64,000 nucleotides of DNA from positions 11,821,181-11,885,180 of the forward strand of contig NC_023753.2 of assembly GCF_000499845.2 (NCBI RefSeq), in the 5' to 3' direction. Of the stretch, positions 36,173-48,957 are shown piece after piece. The notes under the pieces were generated by a model. It was given only the letters and a program-made list of their open reading frames with translations, had not been told where the DNA came from and searched no databases. Position numbers and translations under genes: made by a program. The number at the start of each line of letters is the position of its first letter. Position 1 is the stretch's first letter. The DNA comes from Phaseolus vulgaris. Taxonomy: Eukaryota; Streptophyta; Magnoliopsida; Fabales; Fabaceae.

Positions 36173-37094
36173 TATTATAAAAAAAATTATTAAATATAAA
36201 TTAAGTTTAAAAATTAGAATAATTAGTTATTTTGACTAAATTAAAGACTATTTTATAAATTAAAAAATATATTGTTATCTAAATTAGTTTTTATTATTAT
36301 TAAAAAATTATAAAATAGTTTCTAAGTTGTTATCTAATCATTAACTACCAAAATTTTAGCTATTTATTACTTTATATTTTAAATTGGTCTTTATTAGTCT
36401 TTTAGATAGGGGTGACAAAGTGGGGCGGGACGTGCTGAAAAAAACGTGGGGTGGGTTGCTTATTTCAACCTGCTGGCCCGCTTAAGCCCGCCCCGCATAA
36501 ACCAAAGTCCGTGCAGGCCAAGTACGGACCAAGGCGGGTTGGTCGGCATAACCCGCATAACTTTAAAATGTAGAATTTTTTTTTTGTACCTCCATATTTT
36601 CTTCATGTAGCCTCTTATTTCACATTCTGAAAATTTTAATAACATCTTACTACGCATGTCTCGTGAAAATAATATTATGAGACCATTTACCTAATGCATC
36701 TAAATAATAAAAAAATCAAAGTTTTTATTTATTTATTTTTAAAAAAAAGAATATTTCTTATGCGGGGCGGGCTACAAAACTCAGCCCGCAGATTCTATGC
36801 ACGGCGGGCCAACCCGACCCTCTTTTTGTGGGTCAAGTGCGAAGCAGACCAGCCCACATTGTCACCCCTATTTTTAAAGATTAATTTAGAATCTAAAATA
36901 TTAGTAGCTAAAATTTTGGTAGTTAATTTATATATCAATTTAAAAATCATTTTATAAATTTTCATTAATAATATAAACTACTTTTGATACCAATAATTTT
37001 TTAGTCTCTAAAATAGTATCTAATTTAATCAATATAGTGAATAATTATATTTTGTCTCTAAATTTAGTTGTTATTTAATTATTTTCTTGTAATG
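36173..37094. mobile_element. Decayed CACTA-type MITE carrying a nested hAT-type MITE
   Basis: The right end ...TTTTCTTGTAATG and left end (TATTATAAAAAAAA) are eroded versions of the CACTACAAGAAAA terminus. The arms are inverted copies of each other ('aactaccaaaattttagct' left, its complement 'agctaaaattttggtagtt' right) and resemble the MITE at 23153. Flanks are TTT and TTC. The hAT-like insert at 36407-36870 splits it; without the insert it is about 458 bp. Confidence 0.65.
36407..36870. mobile_element. hAT-type MITE (464 bp)
   Basis: Terminal inverted repeats TAGGGGTGACAAAGTGGG and CCCACATTGTCACCCCTA differ at one position. The inner arms are GC-rich and again inverted (GCGGG...CCCGC blocks). 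The 8-bp flanks CTTTTAGA and TTTTTAAA match at six positions, as expected for an old hAT insertion. The TAGGGGTG-type terminus is common in plant hAT MITEs. No coding capacity. Confidence 0.82.
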
Positions 37095-37969
37095 TTCTTC
37101 TTTCTCGCATGATTTCTTTCTTTGTACGTTTTCTTTCTTCGACAACAATTGCATGGGTGTTAGTGAACATTTCATACTGTTTTTGTAGTCAAAATCGGTG
37201 GTTGCGGGTGTTTTTTGGTGGTAGGCATTTTTCTCCGATTGCATTGGAGTTTTGGTGGGCTCAAGTGCGCCATTTAGGCAGGTGATTGTATGTGGGATCT
37301 CAATCACAACAATGCATTAATGTCTCCATTGATTTTGTGTTTCTAATTTGTCGTTGTTGTTTTATCATTTACCCTTTTTTTTCGTTTTCACTTGTTGTAT
37401 CCATTGGTGTACTTTTGTGTTTTGTACTATTAATTTGATTTTGTAAAATCCATTGAAAATAACTAAAAATTGATTTTTTACCCAATTTTTTTTTGGTAAC
37501 TTTTAGTGTATATTTTATAGTATATTCCTTATATCTAATAGAATAGTATATTTTTTTAGATAAAAAATTTGTTATAGAAAAATTTCAAATACTCATAAAT
37601 TATGATAGAAAAATCGGATTGATACACAATTAAAAATGAAAGTTACTTGACGGACGAGGAGAATAGATTTTGTTAGTCAATCAAAATCTCCAAATTTCCT
37701 TCCTTTACTACAAGTATTTTTTTTTTGTATTTTGGAGGCATATTTTAGATTTTAGTTATTTAATTTACGTATATATACTTTCTGAAAATTCTATATTTTT
37801 TTATTGTGTTTCCTTGTACAAAGTAGAGATTTATTTATTTACATATTAGATATTTCATTGCTTGTTCAAATGTTTTGTGATTTTATCACTTTTCATACTA
37901 TTATCATTTGTATTTGATGTTGTAGAACAAGCTCATTACAATTTATATTTTTCTATAAATTATAAATGA
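37095..37969. other. Intergenic, nothing recognised
   Basis: AT-rich sequence with poly-T runs. No domain could be read on either strand. Confidence 0.5.
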
Positions 37970-38788
37970 ATTTATGGATGAATTGAAGACTATTAAAATA
38001 GATGCTTGTAGAAATGATGAGTGGGTGTGGGTAGGTGATATCTCGAATTGTTTTACTGTTAATTCTGCTTATAAAATCCTTTGCCAACAAAATAATTTGC
38101 AGTCACATTCATGCTCTGATTTCAATTTTGATTCTTTTTGGAGCCTAAAAGCACTACCATCAGCACATTACTTTGCCTGGCGTGTTTTATTTGGTAAAAT
38201 TGCAACATATGATAATTTAGTACATAGAGGAATTCATGTTGGAAGGGGAATGTGTGTCATGTGTGTCATGTGTGGGTCTGAGCTTGAAACAGTAAATCAT
38301 CTTTTCTTCACATGTAAAGTGACTTCTAAAGTATGGTGTATGTCTGATGCTTGGGCTGGTAGAGCTTTGTATTAATGTATATGAATGTTTAAAATCAATA
38401 CATTGATGATTAACACCCTTTCTTTGCTTTTTGTTGGATTCTTGGTTTGCATGAGAGTAATGTCCTTGGGGTACAACTTTAATCATAATGGATGCTTGGA
38501 AAATGCAGTAGATAGCAAGGAGACAAAGTCTTTCTTTTGAGTTGATACGCCTATAGTCTGGAATTGGATTAAGTTGCAGGATTCCTTGATAGCTATTTTG
38601 GTTTATGTATTGACATCTTGTTGTTTTTAAAGAGGTTAAGATTAGCAGATATATGTGTAGAATATGTCTATGTTTAGGCATGTTATCTGGAAACCTCCTT
38701 TCTCTAGTATAAGGAATTGTGTAAATGGATTGGAGGACCCCTAGTACTTCTATTTATTAAATCTTTATTGCTGATTAAAAAAAAAAAT
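37970..38788 (+). mobile_element. LINE 3' end, 5'-truncated
   Basis: ORF2 tail (37974-38375) followed by about 400 bp ending GGACCCCTAGTACTTC, AT-rich sequence, 'ttgctgatt' and an A11 tail at 38777-38787. This is the standard plant L1 3' end and matches the tail at 2080-2138. The 5' end lies near 37960. No clear flanking duplication was found. Confidence 0.78.
37974..38375 (+). pseudogene. LINE ORF2 zf-RVT fragment
   Basis: 134 codons read 'NDEWVWVGDISNCFTVNSAY', 'LPSAHYFAWRVLFGKIAT' and a zinc site 'CVMCGSE...VNHLFFTCKV', the zf-RVT domain that follows the LINE reverse transcriptase. A six-base duplication-like stretch (gtcatgtgtgtcatgtgtg) adds C-V-M residues. The upstream polymerase is absent and the C-terminal remainder is scrambled, so it is a 5'-truncated dead copy. 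Confidence 0.78.
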
Positions 38789-39590
38789 ATTTCAAGCTTT
38801 ACTTTTACGCCAAATTCAATGAAATATTTTTGAAAGAAATTCCAGAAATTTACATAAGACCTAATCCAAATTCAACGTAAATTTACCTCCGCTATTACAT
38901 GGTCTGATTTATCTTATCTTATGTAAATTTATGTCTCATACTTCTACGTCGAATTCTTGATAGACATAAATATCCAACGTAAATGCTAGTTTTGCATCAG
39001 TACAAAAATCAATTTTCATTTTATCGTTTTTATTTTTTATTCTCATATCCCATTTTATGATATAAATTTCTATAACCAATATACTTTTATTTCTATATTA
39101 ATAAAAAAAACGCAATAGTAAGCATGGTAGATTTTCAAATCATCAATTGTTAATGTACATTTAATGCACATATAGACACTAAAAGGATTTTCTAATTAGA
39201 TATCTATAAGTCAGAATAAATATATATATACATATACGTTCTCATATTCTAATTTATGAAATGTTTTTACTCCATAATATATTCAATTTTATGAATTATT
39301 TATTTACTTTTATTAATCAATATTTATTCTGGAATAAGTATTTTTTTTAGGAAAGATAAGTGTAAGTGTTCACTAATCTTTGTAAGGTTTGCAATACCTT
39401 ACATTTAAAGGGACCTGTCTAGTAATTTGCAACCTCAACTTAAATGTCAACCGATCACACCATGCAAGTAGACTTCATGTAATGTCAACTAGGCATCATG
39501 TATGTATGAATGCACACACAATTGACACCTCAATACAAAATTAATATAATTCATTGATAATATAATTTTTTTTCATATGTTAAAGTAGTA

Positions 39591-39632
<42 letters not shown>

Positions 39633-40779
39633 TTAAGTAGGTTCATTCTTTTCATTATTCTTTCATTCACTTATGATATTTATAGACCGCGAGAAGAGTA
39701 AAGTTATTTTAATCCAATTAATGTGTTATTTCTCTCATTCGAAAGCTAATAGAATTATATAAAACATTACCGTATATTGTACCTAAAATTAAGAATAATG
39801 TGATTTTTTTTTCAAATTTTGATAGTTTGACTTTGTTCACTAAAATGCGTATAAAACTTAATTTTTTAGTGAATCTAATATATTCGTTAACTGACTACAA
39901 TAACTTTCATATATTCATATATGTCACTTTTTTCTAATTTGGTCATCTAAGTGACCTATTAGGTTACTCGTTTTGCTCAACACAATTTAGTTTGTCCAAT
40001 GATTTTTGGTTCCATAAAACTAGTTCAAGGTCATCCAACAATAGAATTCTCTAGAAAATCACTTATATACAATTTTGCTAGCAGGGTTGTATTGCCCAAC
40101 AAGTTTGCAAATTTTCTACTCGCAATTTTAGGATTCTTCAAAATAAAACTTACTTCCATCACTTTCAATCTCTCAATCACCCACAATTATCTTAAAACTC
40201 TTTAAAATATATAATACAAGTTCAAAACAACATAACTTTAAAACCAATTTAAAAAGTACAAATTTAAACCTAGTGATTGCCAAAAATCAAAATCAAGTGT
40301 TTTTTTTTTACCTAAAGCTTTGAGACTTTTTGTTGACAAGAAAACTAAAGAAAGAAACTTGGTGACTCGAGAACTCTTTTGTCCATCACTTAAGTTTTGA
40401 TATATTTTCAAGGTTTCAACTTGAACTGTAGTAACCCTCTATTAAGGTCCACTTAGGTTCTCCTCGATTGCTTGTGTTTATCTAACTACTTAGCGCAATT
40501 GTTTTTCCTTTATCAAAATTCTCTACTGAATGAAACCTATACAAGTTTATTACTCAAATAACTCAAGTTGGATAATGGATCTTGATAGTTCTTGGAGTAA
40601 TGGATCTTGACCATGTGTTAAGGATAGACTCACCATCACCTCTTCCATATGAGAGTCCATATGAAAATAAAAGGAAAATGGAATTGTGAGAGAAGTCAAA
40701 TCACATAAGTCTAATTATCATGAAAAAGTTCATTCAAGAAGCATTTTTTGACACAATTTCTAAAAGCATAAATATAGTT
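38789..40779. other. Intergenic, no gene recognised
   Basis: AT-rich sequence with an (AT)n tract at 39593-39627. A weak repeat 'caacgtaaat' recurs near 38873 and 38991. Some of 40000-40780 is less AT-rich and may be old retroelement sequence, but I could not read a domain. Confidence 0.45.
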
Positions 40780-41590
40780 AGAGTTTCTTGCGGAAATTGA
40801 AAAGACTTGTTAAGAATGAGAAGTCTGAGATAGGTAGACTCTTAACAAACCTAATTTCAAAGAAATATATGGATAAAGGCGACATCAAAGAGTGTACCAT
40901 AGAGATGTTTGATATTGCTTCAAAACTAAATGCACTTAAATTATATTTTTGAAGACTTTTTAGTGCATTTAGTCCTAATTTCTCTTTCTACGCAATTTTG
41001 TCAATTAAAAGTGAGATATAATTGCTAGAAAGAGACTTGGTCTCTGAATGAGTTCATTTCACATTATGTTATAGAATAGGAAAGATTGAAGAAAGATAAG
41101 ACAAAAAAGTTCTTATCTTGCCTATACTTCAATGAACAAGGGTAATTGACTAAAAGGATAAGGAAATTACAACTGCATCTCAAAAGAAATAAAAAGATAA
41201 ATAAAATGAATACGAAGGCAATAATTGTTTCTTTTATGGATCTTTAAAATATACAAGTTTTATGATATCATAACTAAGTCAATTTTTGTATCAGGAAATG
41301 CTCAATTCTTTGAGGATGTCAATTTTGCAAAGGGAGATTTAGTTAAAGGAGTTTATTTTTCAGGAAGAATATATAGATATTCTCAAAAATTTTATTATCA
41401 TTGGGCATGATCCTTTTCCTGAGTTTGTTCAAGACACAAATCAACACAATGTAGAACATTTTATGCAAGAAGTTGTTTCGAAAGAATAAACTCTTCCCCC
41501 TCAAGAACCTATGTCATTAAGAATATCCATTGGAGAAAGAATAATAATGTCATTTGGCACATTTCAATATTGATTTACATTAGATAAAGT
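40780..41590 (+). pseudogene. copia fragments: gag piece joined to an integrase-tail piece
   Basis: 40815-41115 reads a gag-like pattern ('MDKGDIKECTIEMFDIASKLNAL', then in other frames 'RDLVSE' and 'ERLKKDK'). 41296-41340 reads 'GNAQFFEDVNFAKGD' of the integrase/linker region, and about 41400-41560 continues to a linker 'LRISIGERI' resembling the R-R-S-x-R-x-R motif. Everything between gag and the integrase tail is missing. Multiple stops. The pieces are in copia order, so they probably come from one element with a large internal deletion. Confidence 0.55.
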
Positions 41591-41747
41591 AAAATATAAA
41601 CATTGTTACAAGGGAGTTGGTCCAATACGACCAAACTTTCTAAATTCTCACTTGTCATCAATGACCTTGACCAAACATGACATCACACGGTGTTCTTAAT
41701 CCAATAAAAGAGAAATTTTGGAACATTGTTATTATAAAAATAAGGTC

Positions 41748-43555
41748 AACTACAAGAAAAAATCAATTTATCTACGGAAGAATTTCATAGGTAGCAGTCA
41801 AAATCCATAAATAAATCAATATTACCTACGGACAGTGTGTTTGTATGTAACAAAAACAATAGTTACCTTCCAACTCCAGTCCATAAGTAATAGGTAATTC
41901 AACATATTTTATTTTTAAATTTTTAATTATTATTTGAATTTTTTTTATTTCTAATTGTTATTTACCAATATTACTTATTACTTATATCTAATTTAGGATT
42001 ATTATTGACAATTATTATATATGTTATTATAATTATTATTAATGTTAGAAATAAACTGCACTTGGTGGAACGGAAAGTCAAGTCCCTTGAATGATCAAAG
42101 AAACTTTAAGCATTACACTAGTCAAATTTTGTGGTTATATTATTATTATTATTATACTTATTAGTATGATTATCAATATTAATATAATTAATAATATTAA
42201 AATTATTAATACTATTCATATCATAATACAATTCATATTATTATTTTTATTCATCTTATTATTATTATTCAAATTAATAACATTATTAGTTTTATAATAA
42301 TATTATTCATAATATTAATATTATTATTAATATTATTGTTAATATTACTAATATTCATAATTTATACCTATATATAAAGGGGATTTTCCATTTTAACTTG
42401 TCTTTATCGTACACATATTTGCTTTTATTTTATTCTTATATCAATATTTTATTTTATTATTTTATTTTGGTTGTTTTATCATTTTATAATTACTTAAATG
42501 TAAAACCAAAAAAATATAATATTAAATTTGAAAGAAATTATTTGAGAGATGTGGACTACACTTATATGAAAAGAATAGTAAAAAAACTTTGAATTGAAAC
42601 TCCCTCATATGGACAAAAAGGCACAGTACAAACTTTGACAAAAGTGTGAGAAAAAAAAACTGAAATTTGTTGTTTTAATCCTGCCAAAATTTAATATTTA
42701 AAAGAAACTAATACACATATAATAATAATAGAAATAAAAAATGTGAATGCATAGAATTAAGAACGCACGTGTTTCTCTTAGTATTTATAATATTAATATT
42801 AAGAATATTATTAATATTATTAAATATTATTTATATTATTAAATATTATTAATATTATTAAATATTATTAATATTATTAAATATTATTAATATTATTAAA
42901 TATTATTAATATTATTAAATATTATTAATATTATTAAATATTATTAATATTATTAAATATTATTAATATTATTAAATATTATTAATATTATTAAATATTA
43001 TTAATATTATTAATCTTATTAAATATTATTAATATTATTAATCTTATTAAATATTATTAATATTATTAAATCTTATTAATATTATTAAATATTGTTGATA
43101 TTATTAAATATTAATATATATGAATATTAGTTATGATTTAATAATTATTTATATTATAATAATATTTTTAATATTATGTATATAAATATTATGATTAATA
43201 TTATTTATATTATTAAAAAATTTAAAATTATTAAGATTATTTATATTGTTAATATTGTTAATATTATTAATAAAAAAATTATATAAATAATTAATAATAA
43301 TTTTGAATATAGATTTATGGGTAAATTTTGTGGATAATGTAAAATTTACCAACGGATTAAGATCTGTGAGTAATCATTTGTAGATAAAGCTGAATTTATA
43401 TATGGATTTAGATTTGTGAGTAATATTTGTAGATAATGCTGAATTTACCCACGGAATCAGATTAGTGGATAATATCCCTAGATAATGTTGAATTTACCTA
43501 TGATACTAGTCCGTGGGTAAAATTTCGAACATAAATCTTATTCTTTTTTGTAGTG
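41748..43555 (+). mobile_element. Non-autonomous CACTA element (1,808 bp) inside the gypsy gag pseudogene
   Basis: The left end AACTACAAGAAAA (C-to-A in base 1) and the right end TTCTTTTTTGTAGTG bound sequence homologous to the elements at 29417 and 34127: 'tacggaagaatttc', 'attacctacgg', and tandem 'ggattagatttgtgagtaat'-like units near the right end (43335-43530). The flanking triplets are GTC and GAA, so no duplication is evident. Coding sequence of the host gag continues on both sides, which supports the boundaries. The interior has an expanded 19-bp minisatellite. Confidence 0.75.
42830..43115. repeat. 19-bp AT minisatellite (ATTATTAAATATTATTAAT)n
   Basis: About twelve near-perfect copies in a row, then variants with 'cttatt' and 'attgttgat'. 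Only A and T occur in the core units. It lies inside the CACTA element at 41748-43555. Confidence 0.9.
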
Positions 43556-44250
43556 GAACCTACTTCTCGATAAGGATTTGGAAAAATCGTCCACTTGTAG
43601 GAAGAACTAAAAGGGATCATAAGGAAAGTCTTCAGTTGGCCGATTAAAGACAACCAACCTACCTGTCTCCAAGCCTAAAACTATAGTAATGAAGAAAAGT
43701 TGTGGTGTCGCCTTCAAGGACAATACCGAACATAAAATCCAGAAAGCTTGGAGTAACACCTAACTATTTAGATGCAACTATGTCAATGCGACATTCAAAG
43801 CATGAAACACTCATGTTGTGAAATCATCTAATGAAAAACAAACATAAAGGTCCTTTAGTAAACATGAATATAAAAAAATCTATAGTCAAATATTTTCACC
43901 ATGCAAAACATTATTAGTCGAAGAACATTGACACAAAGCTATTATAGCATATGGAATCTCGAGCTTCAAAATATCAACACTCTTGATGAATGAATGTAGT
44001 AAGAACAACCACCAAAACTTAGAAAAATACTTGTGAACCCAAGAATCGATCCACTCATAATCACTCCTACGCCTACTCCTCAACCTTGTCCATGATTATT
44101 CCAATCTCTATTCTCTCCATCACTGAACAACTCTTAACTAAACTCACCAACAAAGCTAATTAATTCCACATCACTCAAAAATGTTCATCTATCTGCACCC
44201 TTATACTCGTCCAACGACCATGAGGACGAATAAGTGTCAAAAGAAGACAT

Positions 44251-46505
44251 TATTTACCTCAATGAAAAATGCTTAAATATCTCAAATTTGGTAATGTCTT
44301 CAACAAAAATACAACAAATAGCAATCACATAAATAACCGACAAAGCCCACATTTATAAATGTAGAGGGACGGAAAGCAAGCGAGCTATCACAACCTTCCA
44401 GCTACAACTCATTTCTCCTTTAACGACCACATCCCTAAAATGCATAGCTACTAGCACCTTCTTTACTTTTGGAAGGTATTTATCCTCCTTGAGTTTGCAA
44501 GGTCAATGCACCACCTGAAACTAATAGGGTCCCAACAAAGGAAACAATTTTTTTCTTTTAAGTCTCTTCATAAGCCTATTCGAGCTTGGAGGGTCAGTGT
44601 ACTATATAAGGTAGAGACAACCTCGATAGGTTGAGATAGATCTCGACAATAATATTAGGACAAATTTTCCCCAATAATAAAGATGAACGACATACTTTTG
44701 ACACACTTAAATGTTACATGTCTCTTCAAATAATTAACCAAACACGATTAACAACGACATTATGCTTAAATAGTTCCAAAATCACAATTAAAGGACACTT
44801 GGACCTCCTTAAGAAATTTGTATAAGTACATGTCCATAAAAAAATAATACAAATAGGTGAGTCTCTCAAGGTAAAGAGAAAGTTCCATCTAATTTGAGTA
44901 CCGATCATTGTATCTTGATAAAAAAAACTAACTTGAACATCGAAGTATCATTACAGGTATCTCACCATTGAAACTAAAAAATCAAGACCGAGATTTTAGA
45001 GAAAGGACCAAAGAGCATCCAATGAGTGGTTTTGTAGAATTATCCCAACCTTATAAAAATAAAATCTACCAATAATTAAAACTTTAAATAAATAAAAAAA
45101 TACACTAAATCACAAAGTTATTCGCTATATTAATTATTGATGGAATATAATAATAATTACTTTAAATAACCATTTTATTATTTTTAGTATTAAAAGTGGT
45201 TTTCTTATATTTAATATTCATTATGATGTTTTGGTATCATGTATGGACTTCTTACAATCAAGTTGGCTGCAAGAAAATATCTCTAAGCAAAAGAAGGATG
45301 GAAAAAAATGCATGCACCGAAAGAAGCAAGAACAAGAAAGAGTAAGAGACGGACTTATAGAGTGGTTATTTAGAGGAAAATAGTGTTAGTCTCTTTTATT
45401 CCAGGAAAGTAGAGGAATTGATTTAAAGCGTATATTTGGATGTGTTATGAGTTAGGTGAAATGATGCAGAAAGTTATTTGGGGTTAGTTAGAGGAAGGAA
45501 GATGAATTGGTTAAAGGCATTTGCAGAAGGGAAGAAAGGATTGAATGGAATGGGCCAAAGAGTACAGACAGAAGCAGTGTAGGTGGTGCATGAGTATGCT
45601 TTGTGAATTTAGTTTATCAGAGACTTCAATGTGGGGAAAGCCAAAGATAACTTTGCCATTTTCTTCTTTTTCTACCTCACACCAAATTAACTTAATTCCA
45701 CTAACCCTACACTGCACAACTCCCATCATCATTCATCTCTCACTGCCCCCTCTCCAACTATTTCTCTATCAATCTTCATATCCAACTATTTCTCTCCAAT
45801 TTAATCACCATTTATCTAATCAAATCATTTAACTAATAACAATATTTAATCACACTATTCCTCATTTAATGACTTTTCTACTTCACATTATATATTTTCT
45901 TTTTTAGATAAACATTAACTTTCCTTACATTTTTAATAAATAAAATTTATTCTGTTTCTGTTTTTAATATAATGACATCCGTATCCTGTTTTTTTCTTTC
46001 AAAATAACATATATTTTCTTAAATTAAAAATTCAAGTTTTAAAATGTAAAAAATAAAGAATATACTTTGTAAAATAAATTGAATTGTTTTACTATGAAAA
46101 TTTTGTTATCGTTTTACTAAGATCTATTTAAATGATGTTGAGATATTGTTCGGACGAGCAGATATTGTCGCAAAATAAAAAAATTAGATTAGTCATTTTA
46201 TCTAGTAAGCTGAGTACTTTTATACTAATGTTTTCTAAAAATGTAGAAATTTTATATTTTTATGAGAAATTATAGTTTATTGAAAAATGATTTTATGATA
46301 TTTTAATTGTATAATAACTAAACCATTTTTTTTTAAAAAAATATTTCTATTTTCTATTGTTGATTTTTATTTTTAATTTCTATAATTCGTTATCTAAGAT
46401 TTGGTTAATATGATATTTTAAATTAAATAAGTGAGGTTAGTGTCACCTTGTTAAATACAATTGAAGGGAACATCATTTATTGAGTGAATATATATTTAAA
46501 AATTA

Positions 46506-46543
<38 letters not shown>

Positions 46544-48447
46544 GTCATTTTACTAAAAGTTAAATATGAAATTTAAAACTAGAAAAATGTGCATGTGATT
46601 TAACATTAACTCATATCAGTAGAATTTTTTTGCTAAATTATATTCTTAGTATGTCAATAAGTGCATCATTTTGTGTAGAAAACATATGGTCTCTCTTACA
46701 ATAAATTAAAAAATCAAGAAAAATAACTAGTAATTAATAAATCCGAAAATGAATTTGTATTTCTTAGAATTAGAAAAAAAAATAGATTAATTTATTTCTT
46801 ATATAAATTACGGGGAGTAAGAAACATAAGAAAAAAAAAATCACATGAATATAGAACTTTATCACAAATTGGCTTTAACTGAGCAGGTTTCAAAAATGGA
46901 GTATAAATAAAAATTTGAAGTTAGAATTCTGTTTTCAGTACACAACTAATAAAAAAAAATAGAGATAAAAATGGAGCAAAAATACTATATATGGGTTGCA
47001 CATGGAACAAAGTCTAAAGGCCGTGTTCAAATGGGTTACATATTACTAAAGCTGGCCCATCTAACCGAACGGAGAGGAGGAATAAAGAAAGAGCTTATCA
47101 TTATTGGGCTCAAAAAATAGTAATGGGCCTCATCATCGTAGACCCATTATTACAACTAATAAATGATAAGCTAGGAATTTCCTCACTCTATGAATAGACT
47201 TCTAATGGAAACATGTTCTTCTTAGCTTCAACATTTTGCATCATTACATAAGCAACGTGTTTCTTTTATCCTACTTTCCTTTTTTACCTAATAAGTTTAA
47301 TTTTAGTTATTTCTTCTATTAAAAAGTTAATTTAAATTTTTTTTTTATAAAATGAGAATTATTTCTATTTATATAATATAAATTAAAAAATCTCCAACAT
47401 TCTTTTTTTATTTTTCCATGAATTTCATAGGACCTAGGAAACCCGATCCACAATGTCTACAATAATTAAATACACACATGTTTTATTTTATTTTTCCTTG
47501 TAGAAAACTCAATTTGTTTGATAAAACTCTATCGCGAAACCATCACAAGACTAACATGTGAAAGCTTTTAGAGTGATGGCTTCATCCCCACAAAATTATA
47601 TTGCACTCCAACATCACATGCCGCACATTTAGAAGAAAATAATACACATGCTCAACATAGCTACCTTTTTTACCTAAAGAAATAATAGAATAGAATAAAA
47701 GTGATTTGTTCTTTATTCATTTCCCAAAGAAGGCTTACAAATTGATGCTCAGAAATAAATAAGTCTATTAGCATCGCAGGGGAATTCTTTTTAAAATATA
47801 ATATACTTCTTATATAAATTTGGTTTCATAAAAATTGAAGGATTTAAAATAATAAAAAATAATGTGTATAATATATATATATATATATAGAAAATTACTA
47901 TTATAAATTTTTTAAATAATAATAAAATAATATTGACAATTATCATTTATCACCGCATGAAACCTTCTGGTTTTCAGTAAAACCTAACACACAATTCATC
48001 AATAAGTAGTAGTGATAATAATGATCATAATAATAGCACCAAAGTGCACCACTTTATTCATTCATTTTTTTATAATAATAATAATAATAATAATTTAAAG
48101 TACACCAAATAAAGTAATTAAAATAATAATTTAGTAATATATACTAAAATATTAAAGAAATAAAAATAATAATTAATTAGTAAAGAATGACATAATCTAA
48201 ACTATTTTTTCTGAAAAAAGATAAACTTTAAAGCTCAATGGAATAATCTACCAAAAAAAGTTAACTGCTTAAAGCGAAAATCATAACAAGAAAACCATAC
48301 TAAAATCATACTTTAAACCTTAATGAATCTCTGATTGTAACAAAAGATCTTTATTTACTATTTAAAATTCAGATTTAAAATTTTAAATATTGGAGCATTA
48401 GGCAAAATATTTCACTAATTTGATGCGCATGAACAAAGATTTTACTA
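44251..48447. other. Intergenic; possible 5' part of the gypsy element, otherwise unassigned
   Basis: 44251-45060 is less AT-rich and may be leader or LTR of the minus-strand gypsy remnant; no LTR end was found. 45240-45840 is a moderately GC-rich stretch without a recognised domain. 46508-46540 is an (AT)n tract. 45840-48447 is AT-rich with nothing recognised on either strand. Confidence 0.45.
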
Positions 48448-48463
48448 CACTAGTGCAGATAAG

Positions 48464-48797
48464 TTAAACAAATGCGGCTATTTTAAATTTACAAATGCGG
48501 TCATAGAACCGCATTTGATCAACACGCATTTGTAAATCTGGAATTTACAAATGCGGTCCTATGACCGCATTCATAAATCACATTTACAAATGCGGTCATT
48601 TTAGGTAACCGCATTTGTATATTATTCTGAATTAGGGAGTGGGTTTGGGGTTTAGGATTTATGAATGCGGTCTTGGTAAAAACCGCATTCATAAATCACT
48701 ATTTACAAATGTGGTCATTTACTAAGACCGCATTTGTAAATGCGAATTCACTATTTACAAATGCGGTCTTGGTAAATGACCGCATTTGTAAATAGTG
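48464..48797. repeat. CACTA copy 2, subterminal palindromic repeats (protease-gene end)
   Basis: Five or six inverted pairs of ACAAATGCGGTC...GACCGCATTTGT with loops of 3-15 bases. The innermost, 48749-48797, is a 49-bp palindrome that itself begins CACTA and ends TAGTG. A T-run follows at 48798-48811. Confidence 0.88.
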
Positions 48798-48957
48798 TTT
48801 TTTTTTTTTTTGGTACATCCTGTTTTGTGCAGAAACCATATATTTAAATAACCTGCATAATGATTAAACCCAGCCAGACAAATACAAAAATGTAGTAACC
48901 AATTGAAATCATCAAAATGTACATTTACAAGTGATCAAATTACATATAATAAAACCA

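Larger units (their letters stand above)
41590..44250 (-). pseudogene. Ty3/gypsy gag-like (Transposase_28 type) pseudogene, split by a CACTA element
   Basis: On the minus strand an ATG at 44250 opens 'MSSFDTYSSSWSLDEYKGADR'. The reading continues with stops into 'LLKDLYVCFSLDDFTT', 'ALNVAL', 'LLQAFWILCSVLSLKATPQLFF' and 'VVFNRPTEDFPYDPF', ending at 43556. After the CACTA insertion (43555..41748) it resumes as 'VPKFLFYWIKNTV' and 'LVVLDQLPCN' (41725-41600). This is the plant gag-like domain often called 'putative gypsy-type transposon'. Several stops replace expected Q or W codons (CAG to TAG, TGG to TAG), consistent with C-to-T decay. Confidence 0.62.

Noticed and set aside
36694..36957. ORF of 87 codons with Arg-rich segment
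   Set aside because: It is read through the GC-rich inverted arm of a hAT MITE and has no family resemblance.
45545..45832. 95-codon plus-strand ORF
   Set aside because: The second half is low-complexity and CT-rich, and the first half has no family match I recognise.
48464..48797. Regularly spaced repeats that look CRISPR-like
   Set aside because: This is a plant transposon end; the repeats are palindromic, vary in spacing and recur at the other CACTA ends.
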